Shown: positions 1 to 10,672, counted from the first letter of the stretch. The stretch is DNA of 64,000 nucleotides from Oscarella lobularis (GCF_947507565.1 NC_089185.1:2604001-2668000), one strand, 5' to 3'. The notes: generated by a model not told the origin, from the sequence alone. Program-made: numbers and translations.

Positions 1-99
1 TTTTCTGCAAGATAATACCAAGTTCAGCACATCAGCTTCCTGTCCACAACTGCGCATCATAAATCTATAGACTTACTTTGAAGACTCTACAGTCTCGTC

Positions 100-195
100 C
101 GTTTACTCGTGTATTATTCTGTGCGCTGGAGATCGTCGTTCGTCTTCGGTGATGCCAATAACGACGTCGCAGAGATAATTTGACTCACGTCAGGC
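100..195 (-). pseudogene. BTB/POZ domain fragment
   Basis: Read on the minus strand, positions 180 to 121 encode NYLCDVVIGITEDERRSPAH, matching the start of a BTB fold. The better preserved BTB fragment at 19.6-19.8 kb has NYLCDVVIVSEDGQRFPAH at the same place. An in-frame stop lies a few codons upstream, and the reading frame stops soon after the RII that follows the final H. No flanking BTB sequence can be read. This is a decayed fragment of a BTB (Kelch-like or similar) gene. Confidence 0.6.
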
Positions 196-627
196 TTTAA
201 TCAATTTCATCACGGATTATATAACATCGTGCAGCGATCCGGGTTTTTTCGGTGCCCGTATGCAAGGAGTTACCGTTCTCTGCTGCACGTACTGTTCTCA
301 TAGTTCACCGACTGCTATCAACTGCTTTTCATGGAAGACGTCGATAAGGTGCAGATTATCTATCGCGCCTTTTGATCTGCACCTCTTCTCACTGTTCTAT
401 CCAGTCTATTTCGAAGTTTATGGATTCCAAACGAACGTGAGCGACTCCGAAGTCGCTCTGTCAATTCTGAAAGAAGAGGGATTGTGATTTTCGAGGTCGA
501 AAAGAGGCGTACAACGTAAGCAAACTGTCGTCTTCTCTAACCGGAACAAGACGATACATCAGGCGGATGTAATTTTGGCCGTGACCTGTTCTGTTCGGTA
601 AGCTGGTTGAATTCACTTCCTATGGCA
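196..627. other. No recognisable gene
   Basis: Between the BTB fragment and the retrotransposon there is only a short open frame on the plus strand with no recognisable domain. I see no RNA gene or repeat here. Confidence 0.5.
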
Positions 628-632
628 GAGTC

Positions 633-719
633 TGTAACGTGAGTAAAGATATATCTATTCGCATCGAGAGCCACCCGCTAGATATTAACACCTACCCCGG
701 ACCAACGGGTCCCGTCACA
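633..719 (-). repeat. 3' LTR of the gypsy element (87 bp)
   Basis: This LTR has TG...CA ends and matches 5071-5157 base for base as far as I can read. It is the 3' LTR because the element runs on the minus strand. At 87 bp it is unusually short for a metazoan LTR. Confidence 0.92.
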
Positions 720-731
720 TCCCCTTTCCTT
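720..731 (-). other. Polypurine tract
   Basis: On the minus strand this reads AAGGAAAGGGGA and abuts the 3' LTR directly, the expected position for the plus-strand DNA primer. A second purine run (AGGGAAGAAAGGAAAAGGGG on the minus strand) lies at about 811-830, just after the gag-pol stop codon. Confidence 0.75.
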
Positions 732-734
732 ACT

Positions 735-792
735 CAGTACGACTACCTTAGACATATACGAACCAGTACGACTACCTTAGACATATACGAAC
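735..792. repeat. Tandem duplication of a 29-bp unit inside the retroelement
   Basis: Two adjacent identical 29-bp copies (735-763 and 764-792) start CAGTACGACTACC. They lie between the gag-pol stop codon and the polypurine tract, so they belong to the short 3' untranslated part of the element. Confidence 0.85.
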
Positions 793-837
793 GACATAGA
801 AGAACAGTACCCCTTTTCCTTTCTTCCCTTAAGTGCC

Positions 838-3800
838 CTACGTCACGTACTCTTGCAGATACGCCGGAGCTCGAGTTGGGCGGCCTGAGCGAGTGTGACG
901 TCCGCGCGAGGGTTGTGGGTGCGACGACGACGGGGAAGCACTGCGGAGCGAAGAAGGACGCGTGGACGACGAGGTCGGACGCGATGACGGAGAAACAGTG
1001 GGCGTAGCCTTTCGGTTTGTGGCTAATCGAAGATGACGGCGATTGCGCCGAAGCCTGTTGCCGCTTCGCATTTCAACGACGTACGAGCGATGTGGTAGAC
1101 ATGTCACAATCTTGGCGGGTTTCCACGGAGCGGACGAGTCGTGGGGTACTGGTTGTACAAACACGGAGTCGCCTACGGACAGGGCCGGTAGGTCTTTGGC
1201 CGACGCATCATAATAACTTGCTTGTTTGGCCTTGCTAGCCGCCAGATCGGAATTCGCGGAGGAAGGCACGTCAGGAGTAAGAAGCACGGGCGCCGTCGGA
1301 AGGAGAGTGCGGGTACGGCGTGAGTAAAAACGTTGGGCCGGACTTGAACGAGTGTGCTCCGACGGAGTATTGAGCCAATCAAGAAGAGCGAGCCATTTGT
1401 CCTCTCCTGCCTCTTCTGCTTTGCGCCACAATCGCTTGACGGTGCGGACGGCATTCTCGGCCTTTCCGTTCGACTGAGGATACCCCGGACTACTTGTGAC
1501 GTGAAGAAAACCCCACGCTGCGGCGAAAGTGCGAAACGTCGATGACGAAAACTGGGGTCCATTGTCACTGACAAGAAGATCCGGTATACCGTGGCGCGCC
1601 CACTGTCGTTTTAGTGCGCGTACGACAGCTGCAGAGTCCGTTGTCGGTAGCTTTTCGACCTCCACATAGTTACTGAAGTAGTCGGACAAAACGAGGTATT
1701 CCTTTCCGCGAAACTGAAATAGATCCGCGCCCACCTTAGCCCAAGGACGGTTTGGTACCGCGTGAGAGATAAGTGACTCCTTGCTCTGTCGCAGATCGTA
1801 CGAGCGACAGATGTCGCATTGCTGGAGGGTGGCTTTCAACTGGCTGGTGAGACCGGGCCAGTATAAAACATCGGTAGCACGTCGGACGCAGCCATTAATG
1901 CCGATGTGAGAAGCGTGAAGCTTCTGCAGAGTCGCCGTGCGCATCTTTTCAGGGATGAGAACACATTGGCCCTTGTAGATGATTCCGTCCTGCTCGACGA
2001 GCTGGTCACGGACTGCAAAGTAGGGTGTGAGAGTGACGGGTAGAGAACGTTTGGAGTCAGGCCATCCAGAGCGAAGAACACGAATAAGTGCCTGCAGCGA
2101 GTCATCGTCTTGAGTGTGACGTCGTATGTCGCAGAGAGCTGGGCTGGAGAGATTGACATCGTGTCCGGAAGTCGTGTGAGCAAGTTCATCCATGAAGGAG
2201 ACAAACTCCTCGGTGTGAGTCACCGACGCCAGGTAAGCGCGCGAAAGAGTGTCAGCAATATGTAGATCCGCACCCTTGCGATATTCAATGACGGTGTCAT
2301 AGTTGTGGAGTCGAAGCAACATGCGCTGGAGTCGGCGCGGGGCGCTGTGCAGCGGCTTGCGTGATATTGCTTCGAGAGGTTTGTGGTCACTCTCCACATG
2401 CACCACGCGCCCAAACGTGTACTGGTGGAAGTGTTCCAGCCCGAAGACGATTGCCAGAAGCTCTTTCTCGATCTGAGCGTAAGCACGTTGGGTCGATGTG
2501 AAGGCAGCACTGGCGTACGCAAGTGGCTGACCATTTTGCAGCAAAGCAGCTCCCATGCCGACGTCCGATGCGTCACATTGCAGTGTGAGCTTTTCGGTTG
2601 GCTTGTAGAAGCGCAAGACGACGGGTTCTGATGAGATAGCAGTTTTGATACGCTCGAAGGCCGCTTGCTCTCCCTCAGTCCATTGCCAGGACGCGTCTTG
2701 ATGGGTAAGCTTACGAAGAGGATCGCAGAGATCAGCGAGGTGCGGCACAAAACGAGATAAATAATTCACAACCCCGAGAATGCGCCGGACGCCGTGTACA
2801 TCGGTCGGTGGTGGCATGTCAGCCACAGCGGCAACCTTTTTCGGATGAGGTTTGAGACCGGCTGTGGTTAGGAGGTGACCAAGGTAGGCAACAGAAGAAA
2901 CCCGTAGTTGCAGTTTGTCAAGATTCAACTGGATGTGCAGTTGTGCGCAGCGCTCCAGCAGTTGAACGAGCTTGCGATCATGGTCCGCTGTTGCGGCGCT
3001 CTCAGTGGGACCGTCACCGACAATAAGAATATCGTCCGCTACGACATAGACACCGGTCAATCCTTCAAGGCATTGAAGGAGACGACGTTGAAAAATTTCT
3101 GGCGCCGGGGCAATTCCGAAAGGCAACCGATTCCACTGATAACGCCCAAACGGAGTTCCAAAGGTTGTGAGGCTGCGGGAAAAGGCGTCAAGAAGGACAT
3201 GCCAGAACCCATTTCGGACATCTGCCACGGAGAAAACCTTCGGGGTGTCCAACTCCGGAAGTATGTCCTCCAGTGTTGGCATGTGATAGTGGGAGCGTTT
3301 AAGAGCTCGATTGAGCGGCTTGGGATCCAAGCAGAGACGTATGCTTCCGTTCGGTTTGGGAATTATAACAGGAGCCGAGACCCAATCGGTTGGGCGTGTA
3401 ACAGGAGAGATAACACCTTGTTTCTCGAGGCGTTGTAACTCAGCACGAAAACGTTCCTTCAGCGCGATAGGTGGTCTACGTGTCGGAAGTTTAACAGGCT
3501 GGACACTGGGGTCTAGCTCCAGAGTCTCTTCTCCCGGAAAGGTGCCTAACTTGTCTTCAAATACCGCTGGATATTTGCGAAGCAAGTCCTCTTTTGAAAG
3601 AGAGACGGGTGTGCCCGGCTTGACCTGCTCCGTCGCAGTGACAGCATGCAAAAACTGCGGTCGCACTTTGAGAAACCCCATTTGTATTGACGCAGAGGAT
3701 CCCAATATCGAAACCGGAGCATCGCGCACGACGAGAAATTTACCACGGTACCAGCGTTTACCGTTTATATATCGAACGCGAAACTCACATTCTCCAGCCG

Positions 3801-5040
3801 GCGGGACGGTCGATTTGTCATATAACCGTAAGACTTTGTTAGTGCGCGCGATCCGGGCGTCCTCGGGAAGATCGCACTCCCGGATAGTATTGCAACCTGC
3901 CCCAGTGTCTAGTTGAAACCGGACCTGACGGCCATTGACGTCAAGAATCGTCTCGAGTTTCTTCGGAAATTTGTCGTCTACGTCGCGCATCGCGTTCACT
4001 GTTGCGACCGATTCGTCGTCCGAACTCTCGAGCGTCAGGTGCATGATCACTTCTTCGTCATCCGAGTCAGAGAGCGTCGCCACCGTATCTTCGCACATCT
4101 GGCGTACCGCTGGCTCACCGCGCTGCTTCGACCGGCACACTCGAGTGTAATGGTTGGCTTTGCCGCAGTGGCCGCATGTCTTGCCAAACGCCGAGCACTT
4201 TCCCCGATCGTGTGATCCACCGCAGTTGCGACATTCGCTGATGACGGCGGTGTCAGCGGCTTTTCTTTGCGCCTTCGGCTTGCCTTTGTGCGTTCGACCG
4301 TGTTGAAAGGCGTGAAGCGACTCGTCGTCCGGCGTCTTGTGTGAATCTCCACCTGCCTGTCGCATCACGGACATCTGTCGAGCCGTGTTCTGATACGATC
4401 GACAGATAAGGATGCATTTCTCGAGGGTGAGGTCCTTTTTCGAGAGGAGACGCTGTCGGAGCGGTTCGTCGCGTATCCCATGGACGATGCGGTCGCGAAG
4501 GAGATCGTCCGTGAGGGCGCCGTAATCACAGCGGTCGATAAGTTGACGAATATCGGTGAGAAACTGTTCGAAGTCTTCATCGGGCGTTTGGTTGCGACAA
4601 GTGAAAACGTAGCGCTCGTAGATAGGATTGATTTCGCCAATGCACTTCTCGTCAAACAGCCGGAGAACGCAACGCAGCGTCTGCTTGTCGTCTTCGTTTG
4701 CGAAGGGTAGTCCGTTGTAGATCCGTGTTCCCACGGGACCGATACACGACAGAAAGAGCGCGACAAGGTAATCGTCCTGTTGGTCGTGCAAACGCATGAC
4801 AGTGAGATATGCGTTCCACTGCTGTCGCCAATCTCTCCAAGACTGCGCTAAGCTGCCCCTGACCTTGAGCGGAGCTGGCGGGGGAAAATTCGGAGGACGA
4901 TACGGCTCAGGCGTCGGTGGTAGAAGGCGACGCCGAGGTGTCGTAGCGAGCCCAGACGAACCAGCCTGCGACGAAGGAGCGAGCGGTGTAGCCTGTAATC
5001 CCGATTTCGGAACAGAGCGAGCGTGAGAGCGAGTTTCCAT
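838..5040 (-). CDS. Gag-Pol polyprotein, Ty3/gypsy type
   Basis: A single 1400-residue frame carries the whole retroelement polyprotein. In order: a capsid-like Gag region; two zinc knuckles at residues 270-282 (spacing CX2CX3HX4C) and 289-302 (CX2CX4HX4C); an aspartic protease with DTGAG at 378-382; reverse transcriptase from about 530 with the catalytic VVADD near 666-670; RNase H (starting near LTLQCDAS); then an integrase with an HHCC finger and a DDE core (GADLF, VSDNGPQF and a later E). No stop or frameshift separates gag from pol. The ATG lies only 30 nt from the LTR edge, so the leader is nearly all primer-binding site. The C-terminal tail is rich in S, P and R; I see no chromodomain. 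Confidence 0.95.
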   Translation of the reverse strand: METRSHARSVPKSGLQATPLAPSSQAGSSGLATTPRRRLLPPTPEPYRPPNFPPPAPLKVRGSLAQSWRDWRQQWNAYLTVMRLHDQQDDYLVALFLSCIGPVGTRIYNGLPFANEDDKQTLRCVLRLFDEKCIGEINPIYERYVFTCRNQTPDEDFEQFLTDIRQLIDRCDYGALTDDLLRDRIVHGIRDEPLRQRLLSKKDLTLEKCILICRSYQNTARQMSVMRQAGGDSHKTPDDESLHAFQHGRTHKGKPKAQRKAADTAVISECRNCGGSHDRGKCSAFGKTCGHCGKANHYTRVCRSKQRGEPAVRQMCEDTVATLSDSDDEEVIMHLTLESSDDESVATVNAMRDVDDKFPKKLETILDVNGRQVRFQLDTGAGCNTIRECDLPEDARIARTNKVLRLYDKSTVPPAGECEFRVRYINGKRWYRGKFLVVRDAPVSILGSSASIQMGFLKVRPQFLHAVTATEQVKPGTPVSLSKEDLLRKYPAVFEDKLGTFPGEETLELDPSVQPVKLPTRRPPIALKERFRAELQRLEKQGVISPVTRPTDWVSAPVIIPKPNGSIRLCLDPKPLNRALKRSHYHMPTLEDILPELDTPKVFSVADVRNGFWHVLLDAFSRSLTTFGTPFGRYQWNRLPFGIAPAPEIFQRRLLQCLEGLTGVYVVADDILIVGDGPTESAATADHDRKLVQLLERCAQLHIQLNLDKLQLRVSSVAYLGHLLTTAGLKPHPKKVAAVADMPPPTDVHGVRRILGVVNYLSRFVPHLADLCDPLRKLTHQDASWQWTEGEQAAFERIKTAISSEPVVLRFYKPTEKLTLQCDASDVGMGAALLQNGQPLAYASAAFTSTQRAYAQIEKELLAIVFGLEHFHQYTFGRVVHVESDHKPLEAISRKPLHSAPRRLQRMLLRLHNYDTVIEYRKGADLHIADTLSRAYLASVTHTEEFVSFMDELAHTTSGHDVNLSSPALCDIRRHTQDDDSLQALIRVLRSGWPDSKRSLPVTLTPYFAVRDQLVEQDGIIYKGQCVLIPEKMRTATLQKLHASHIGINGCVRRATDVLYWPGLTSQLKATLQQCDICRSYDLRQSKESLISHAVPNRPWAKVGADLFQFRGKEYLVLSDYFSNYVEVEKLPTTDSAAVVRALKRQWARHGIPDLLVSDNGPQFSSSTFRTFAAAWGFLHVTSSPGYPQSNGKAENAVRTVKRLWRKAEEAGEDKWLALLDWLNTPSEHTRSSPAQRFYSRRTRTLLPTAPVLLTPDVPSSANSDLAASKAKQASYYDASAKDLPALSVGDSVFVQPVPHDSSAPWKPAKIVTCLPHRSYVVEMRSGNRLRRNRRHLRLATNRKATPTVSPSSRPTSSSTRPSSLRSASPSSSHPQPSRGRHTRSGRPTRAPAYLQEYVT

Positions 5041-5049
5041 ATGAAGAAG

Positions 5050-5070
5050 CGAATCGCACTCGTGTCACCA
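5050..5070 (-). other. tRNA primer-binding site
   Basis: Immediately inside the 5' LTR the minus strand starts TGGTGACACGAGTGCGATTC. The plus strand reads as a tRNA 3' end finishing in CCA with a GAATC T-arm segment. The implied acceptor stem starts GACACGA. I cannot name the isoacceptor with confidence; a serine-type tRNA is only a guess. Confidence 0.75.
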
Positions 5071-5157
5071 TGTAACGTGAGTAAAGATATATCTATTCGC
5101 ATCGAGAGCCACCCGCTAGATATTAACACCTACCCCGGACCAACGGGTCCCGTCACA
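5071..5157 (-). repeat. 5' LTR of the gypsy element (87 bp)
   Basis: Identical to 633-719. It is followed by the GAGTC target duplication at 5158-5162. The promoter of the element must lie in this 87-bp stretch; I see only short AT-rich segments that might serve. Confidence 0.92.
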
Positions 5158-5162
5158 GAGTC

Positions 5163-6064
5163 GAAAGCCCACAAATCGATAGATAGAAAGAATAATGCGG
5201 AGCAACATTTGGAATCGACTGGTGGACTATTTCCATTAGGAAGAAAGCATCGAAAGAAAGATCCTCCATATACTTGGTAGAGTGTACCAGAGCAACTTGT
5301 TGTACTATGACCGAGCTTTATGATTGTTCTCTTTCGTAGGACAGGTTGCATGGGAGAGAGACTCAAGATGAAGCGTCTTTAGTATGGCTTAGTCGATTTG
5401 TTGCTGAACCAGGTACGTGATAAAAAGACGTGGGCTTTTTTCAATTCACCCGAGCCAAGTTGGCACAAGAGACTTAAATGTGCTGGCATTGCTTGAAGTA
5501 TTGGGTACTATGATCAACGTACTTAGTGGGCAGAATGAAACTGAGCTTTTATGTCCTTTTTCTCTTCTTAGTTTTAGTAAACACGTCTATGTAGTGGTGT
5601 TCTAAAGACTAAACCGATGCCAGTGAGTGTTCAAAGTCAGTCCCCGTCAAATTTAACTTGGCAAACGTTGTATTTTTTTGCAGTGAATGTTGCACTGTCG
5701 ATTGAAGAAACGTATGCTGACCTAACGCCTTTGAGATTTAAAATGCAGTCTCGCCAACATTGGCAACGCCTTTTTTGCCTGGTTAGTCATTGCGTTCTCA
5801 TCGCTCCTCTACTATCTCAGCCTAGCTAGTAACTACGTGTAGATACGCTTGAAAGAGGAGGAGTGGCGGGAGATGCAGGGTCTGTTTATCAATTCCCGGC
5901 GTGTCCGGATCATGTGAACTGTTCTATCTGGACCACATGCAACACAGAGAGAACTTAAAAAGAGCCGGACGCACTCGTCTTCAACTCATTCGAGTTTCTA
6001 TAAGAGAAGACTGGGCAAGTGATAACCGCCTCTCGATCTTCTGTTCGTCGTGTTTCTTGTGCAC
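5163..6064. other. Upstream region of the first Frizzled-like gene
   Basis: There is no gene I can support here. The last 200 bases resemble the sequence upstream of the pseudogene at 8.98 kb (both contain a CCGGACGCACTCG/CCAGACGCACTCG motif near an ACTCATT), so the duplication that made the two copies included their 5' flanks. Confidence 0.5.
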
Positions 6065-8200
6065 ATGGAGAAGGACAGAACAACCACTGGCAATGGCAGA
6101 CGCCAGGGCTTGAGAAGACGGCTCACTTCTTGCTTTCACCTCAAACTATTTGCTTTCGGATTGGGTCTGGTTTTTCTGCTTGCACTCACTGCTACTCCCG
6201 TCTACGTTCACTACTTCGAACCAATAAATTTGTCTGTAAGGGATCAATTCATTTTGTCAGCGTTTGACTTCATCAATGCCGTAGTGTATACCGTACTCCG
6301 CGAGATAGATCCGCATGACCGCTTGAAAGTTCTAAGATGCATGGGGTGGAGTGGCTGATTCAGTTTTATAGGAAATCAAACGAGAATCGTCCTATCAAAT
6401 CGTCTCCTCTGCTCGGTTAAACCAGTCTGTATGCAGTTTCACATTTCCCAAATGGAGTGAAAGCGAAACTGTAAACAAAAGGCACTACAGGAACATTTCT
6501 GCGTCAGGCTGCGGAAAGTTTGAAGAGATGGACGAAGAATTGAAGAATCTCAAGCAGTTGATGGCCACATACCTACGACCTCAACTGCTTGATAGACTCT
6601 TGCCGCTTCTTTGTCACTATGCTTTCAAAGACTGCCGAGACAGATTCTGTGAACACAGGTCATCAAACACCACAGCTCTTTGTAGCGAAATTTCGAAACT
6701 TCAACTGAACCATTTACTGAAGAATCGAACATCCTGTCTTCTTTTTCCCAAGTGCTCACACAATCAGTCTGTAGGCAGTAACGTATCAATCTGTCCAACG
6801 CCTCTAATGCCTACACAAACTAAATTTGCGCAAACAATTCGTTTGTACTGCTCTCCTCCGTGTGATCAGCCAATCTGGAAACTACGTGCAACGATATTTA
6901 AGATTACACAGTACGTATCTGTGTCAATTTATTGGATTTGTATTGTTATCGTTATTGTGACGTGGGCCAAAGCCAAAAGAATGTACGTCGCAGTGTAAAG
7001 AATTCGCCGACCAAACCTAAATTGAATTAAATTGTTTCAGGTTTAGTTATCACTCAGTCACAAGCCTATTTTCAACTGTATCGCTAGGTCTATTTAGTAA
7101 GTATAGAAACAGCAATAGCATACACGACAAGTACTCTTATCTCTTTTGCAGGCAGCGCCATGACAATTCCTGCCATTTTAGGCGAAAAAAGGACTTACTG
7201 CAGGTACGACAATTTCTTCGATTCCTTTGTTTATCCAACCGAAGTTTGTCATGTTCAGGGTATGTTAGTTGATAAAATAATATATATTGCAATGTAATAA
7301 AAGACGTCTTTCATTTTAGGGTTGCTCTTTCAGTTTGGGTACTTCTCGTTCTTAGTGTGGTGGCTTAGTTCTGTGTCAAATTCAGCTTTGACTGTTTGGA
7401 AGCCTGGAGAGTTTAGCAATCAAAACAAAAAGAGGCTCTTCTACTTTCAGCTGACTCTCTCGGTAATTTTACCTAGTGGACAGCTGGCTTTTGCTCTCAT
7501 ACAACGAATGAAATACGTAAGAGAATCCCGCTATGAGCTGTTTTGTGGTTCCGCGTCAAGCGCCGGGCATTTCTACTCCTTTGTATTGCCATCTAACATT
7601 CTGGTTCTTTGTGGAACGATTGTGTCAACTTACGTGATGGTAAAACTTTATCAGGTAAGAAAGACCGTTATTTCAATACATACGTGCTAATTCTGCTTTG
7701 CAAAGATAAAGAAAACAAGTCTTATTCATTTAGACGTTGTAAATCGACAGAAATTTGCTGAAGATTTTGTGCTCGTTCAGAAACGGTTTCTCCTTTTATC
7801 TATTGTTATTCCTCTAAGTTTCACCTGGATTTCAGCGACAAGTGCAATTCACGGACACGACTTGGCTAAAGGTTTAGCTAGTTGCATGGGCAGATTCAAT
7901 GAGACGCTCGTAAATCAATGCATATCTAAGCTTGGAGAAGAAACTGGATGGTTTGTTGTTGCGACGTTCAATTTCGTCGTAAGTGACCTGGTTTCACTTG
8001 CCTTTGTCGGTTACTGTCTCATTCCAAAACCAGCAAGAGCCTTCTGGTCGCAATTTCCGGGACTATGTGCAAAGAGAAAATTTACAAGACGCATTTGTGA
8101 CATCACAACAGGAAGTGAAAGTCCAAGCGCTACAACGCCCCTTTTTCCATCTTCAACAGCTCCGCAGCTTTTACCAACTGAAACTGACACGTCTTCCTGA
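6065..8200 (+). CDS. Frizzled-like seven-TM receptor with reduced cysteine-rich domain
   Basis: Six exons give 591 aa: 6065-6235, 6372-6982, 7041-7096, 7152-7259, 7320-7654, 7706-8200 (intron phases 0,2,1,1,0). The start is the ATG at 6065, before a hydrophobic signal (LFAFGLGLVFLLALTATPVY). Exon 2 has a compact Frizzled-type cysteine-rich domain: LLCHYAFKDC, LCSEISKL and SCLLFPKC line up with the conserved Frizzled CRD blocks, followed by the YCSPPC linker. The membrane part has the WW in TM3 (FLVWWLSSVS), SRYELFC before TM5 and a tail after ARAFW. The KTxxxW motif of classical Frizzleds is absent. Three paralogues (8.98, 45.4 and 49.0 kb) share the exon structure. The ligand and coupling are unknown; class F assignment is from motif order, not a search. 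Confidence 0.7.
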
Positions 8201-8357
8201 GGTCGCCAAGCTATGGAAGTACATCTGTTTTGCTATTTTTGTGATAATAGTTCACTATAAGCATTCAATGTGTTCTCTTACAGGGGACCAAAGACGCGAG
8301 GCAGCGCGAAGAAGATTGTGAGCCATTTCGTATATTAATTAAACTAGACGTTCCCAC

Positions 8358-8740
8358 ATGGGAGACAAACGTCAACTTGACGCTCGTCGTTCTTACGCTA
8401 CTCGCTCTCGTCTCCACTTCACAAGCGCAACGTGGCTGCTACGTATGCGCCTCTGCCGACGGCAACTGCCCGGACTGCCCTGCGAATGGTCAAGGCTTGA
8501 ACGGCGTCCCATGCGAGAACGGAGAAACGTTTTGCAAAAACGAACACAACGAGTCCGCTTGGAAAAATTACAGGCGGCTGTATAAACGAGGTCCATCGCG
8601 GTGAACTCATTCCGTCGACCTACACGTTCGGATGTATTACGAAGGATGAGTGCGCTGCAGCTCATTTTCCGGCTAGCGTAATTACAGGAACTGAGGGAAC
8701 TACCACACAAAATGCTAAGCTACGAATCACGTGCTTTTAA
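8358..8740 (+). pseudogene. Small cysteine-rich secreted protein, Ly6/three-finger-like, frameshifted
   Basis: One frame gives a good signal peptide (LTLVVLTLLALVSTSQAQ) then CYVC and a run of cysteines (CPDC, CENGETFC). The downstream half, in another frame, gives GGCINE, FGCITKDEC and a terminal ITCF before the stop at 8738-8740. The shift falls near the A run at about 8535. The ATG at 8358 is in yet another frame relative to the signal peptide. Cysteine spacing recalls Ly6/uPAR-type domains, but this is not certain. Either a decayed gene or two assembly errors. Confidence 0.4.
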
Positions 8741-8978
8741 TTGTGCAACTGTGCAACTTAGATAACCTGCATGCTTTGAAGGAGGGGAAGTTGGAAGAGC
8801 ACGGAAAGTGACTTAAGTTTCAGGAGTTACGCAGAGAATGTTTCTCTGTTCGCGGAGTGTCAGGAGATCGTGTGGATATAAGAAGCCAGACGCACTCGCC
8901 TTAACTCATTTCTGTTCAAGTGCACTTGCCAAGGCTTTCATTCCTCTTCTTTCTGTTCTAATTGCTTCCTGTGCCAAA

Positions 8979-10672
8979 ATGGAAAAGGAGGGGGAAACCA
9001 CTGGAACAGACAGCAACCTCCGCCTGAGACGGCTCACTTCTAAACGAACATGATTTCACCCCAAACTAATCTCTTTCGGATTGGGTCTGATAGTTCTGCT
9101 TGCATTAACCGCTACGCCCGTCTACGTTCACCACTCCGAACCGATAAATTTGCCAGTAAGTAATAGTCACGTGTCGGCAGATAGATCCGCGTGAATGTTC
9201 TCAAGTAGGGTTTACTGGCTCATTTTCATTTCAATATAGAAAATCCATCGAGAATCGTCGTGTCAACGTGTCTCCGCTACTTTACTAAACCAGTCTGTGT
9301 GCAGTCGGTGTTTTCCCATTGGAAACTGCAAAATTTCCGCGTCAGGTTGCGGAAACTTTAAAAAGATGGAGGAAGATTTGAAAGTCCTCAAGCAGTTGAT
9401 GGCCACATACCTTCCTCAACTGTTTGATAGACTCTTGCCGCTTCTTTGTCACTATGCTTTCAACGAATGCCCAGGTACATTCGGTGACCGCAAGTCATCA
9501 AACATTCAAGCTATTTGTAGTGAAATTTCAAAACTTCAACTCAACGACTTACTTCATTTAGCGCCTTTGCTGAAGGATCCCATATCCTGTTTACCGATTC
9601 CCACGTGCAGACAAAATCAGTCTTGTGGCAGTAACGTATCAAGTTGTCCAACGCCTCTAGTACCTACACAAACTAAATTTGCGCAAAAATTCGGTCTGTA
9701 CTGCTCCCCTCCGTGTTTTCAGCCAATGTGGAAACTAAGTGCAACGATATTCAAGATTACGAAGTACTTTTCTGTGACAATTCACTGGATTATTTATCTC
9801 ATGCTGAAATAAAACACATTTTTAATTAATGTACGGTTACTCTTTCAGTTTGGCTACTCCTTGTTTTTATTATGGTGGCTAAGTTCGGTGTTAAACATTT
9901 GAGCCATCGAAATCAAAAGAGGCTTTTCAGCTGACATTATCAGTAATCTTACCTAGTGGGCAGCTGGTTTTCATGGAACGCCTGAAATTCGCGAGAGAAT
10001 CCTGCTATGTGCTTTTTTGTGGTTCCCAGTCAGTCGCAAAGACTTTCTACTCCTTCATATTGCCAGCGAACATCGTGGTTCTTTGTGGAACAGTTGTGTC
10101 AGCTGACGTCGTGGTAAAACTTTATCAGGTAAGAAGGAAACCGCTATTTTACGCCGAACGTGCTAATTCTGCTTTGCAAAAGGTAAAAAAACGAATCTTT
10201 TTCATTCATACGTTATAAATCGACAGGAATTTGCTGAAAACTATGCGCTTGTTCAGAAACGATTCTTTCTGTTATCTATTCTTATACCCCTGAGTTTCAC
10301 CTGGATTGCGGCAACAGGTACAATTCATGGACACCATTTGGATAAAGGTTTTGCTAGCTGCATAAGCAGAATCAATACGTAAATCAATGCATATCTAAGC
10401 TCGGAGAAGAAACTGGATGGTTTGCTGTGCTGACGTTTAGTTATATTGTAATTTGGTTTCGCTTGCGTTTGTCGGTTACTGCCTCCTTCCGAAACCGGCA
10501 AGAGCCTTCTGGTCGAAATTGCCAGGACTATGTGCAAAAAGAAAACCGAAAGAAAAAATTTGCGATGTCACGACAGAAACTGAAAATCCAAGTGCTACAA
10601 CACCGCTTTTTCCATCTTCAACAACTACCTACGGTACACCGCATTTTCGAACTGAAACTGACGTCATCTTAA
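8979..10672 (+). pseudogene. Frizzled-like receptor pseudogene
   Basis: A clear copy of the gene at 6.1 kb with several lesions. Exon 1 (from the ATG at 8979) has an in-frame TGA at 9051-9053 beside a 9-nt difference. Exon 2 (from about 9240) keeps an open CRD-like region with LLCHYAFNEC and YCSPPC. Exons 3 and 4 are deleted, so exon 2 runs almost directly into exon 5 sequence at about 9838. Exon 5 has lost part of TM3 and is frameshifted, and the start of exon 6 is one base shorter than in the intact gene. It cannot encode a seven-TM protein. Confidence 0.85.

Larger units (their letters stand above)
633..5157 (-). mobile_element. Intact Ty3/gypsy LTR retrotransposon
   Basis: A complete element of about 4.5 kb on the minus strand. 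Its two 87-bp LTRs (633-719 and 5071-5157) look identical and begin TGTAACGTG and end GTCACA on the plus strand. A 5-bp target-site duplication, GAGTC, flanks them directly at 628-632 and 5158-5162, as expected for Ty3/gypsy integration. A primer-binding site and a polypurine tract sit exactly inside the LTRs, and one uninterrupted gag-pol frame fills the interior. Identical LTRs and an open frame indicate a recent insertion. Confidence 0.95.

Noticed and set aside
639-4840. Many plus- and minus-strand frames overlapping the retrotransposon polyprotein
   Set aside because: They lie in the other frames of a 1400-codon gag-pol gene with full domain support and show no domains of their own.
5041-5070. 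The PBS as a genomic tRNA gene fragment
   Set aside because: Only the 3'-end complement is present and it sits exactly at the LTR boundary, as a primer-binding site should.
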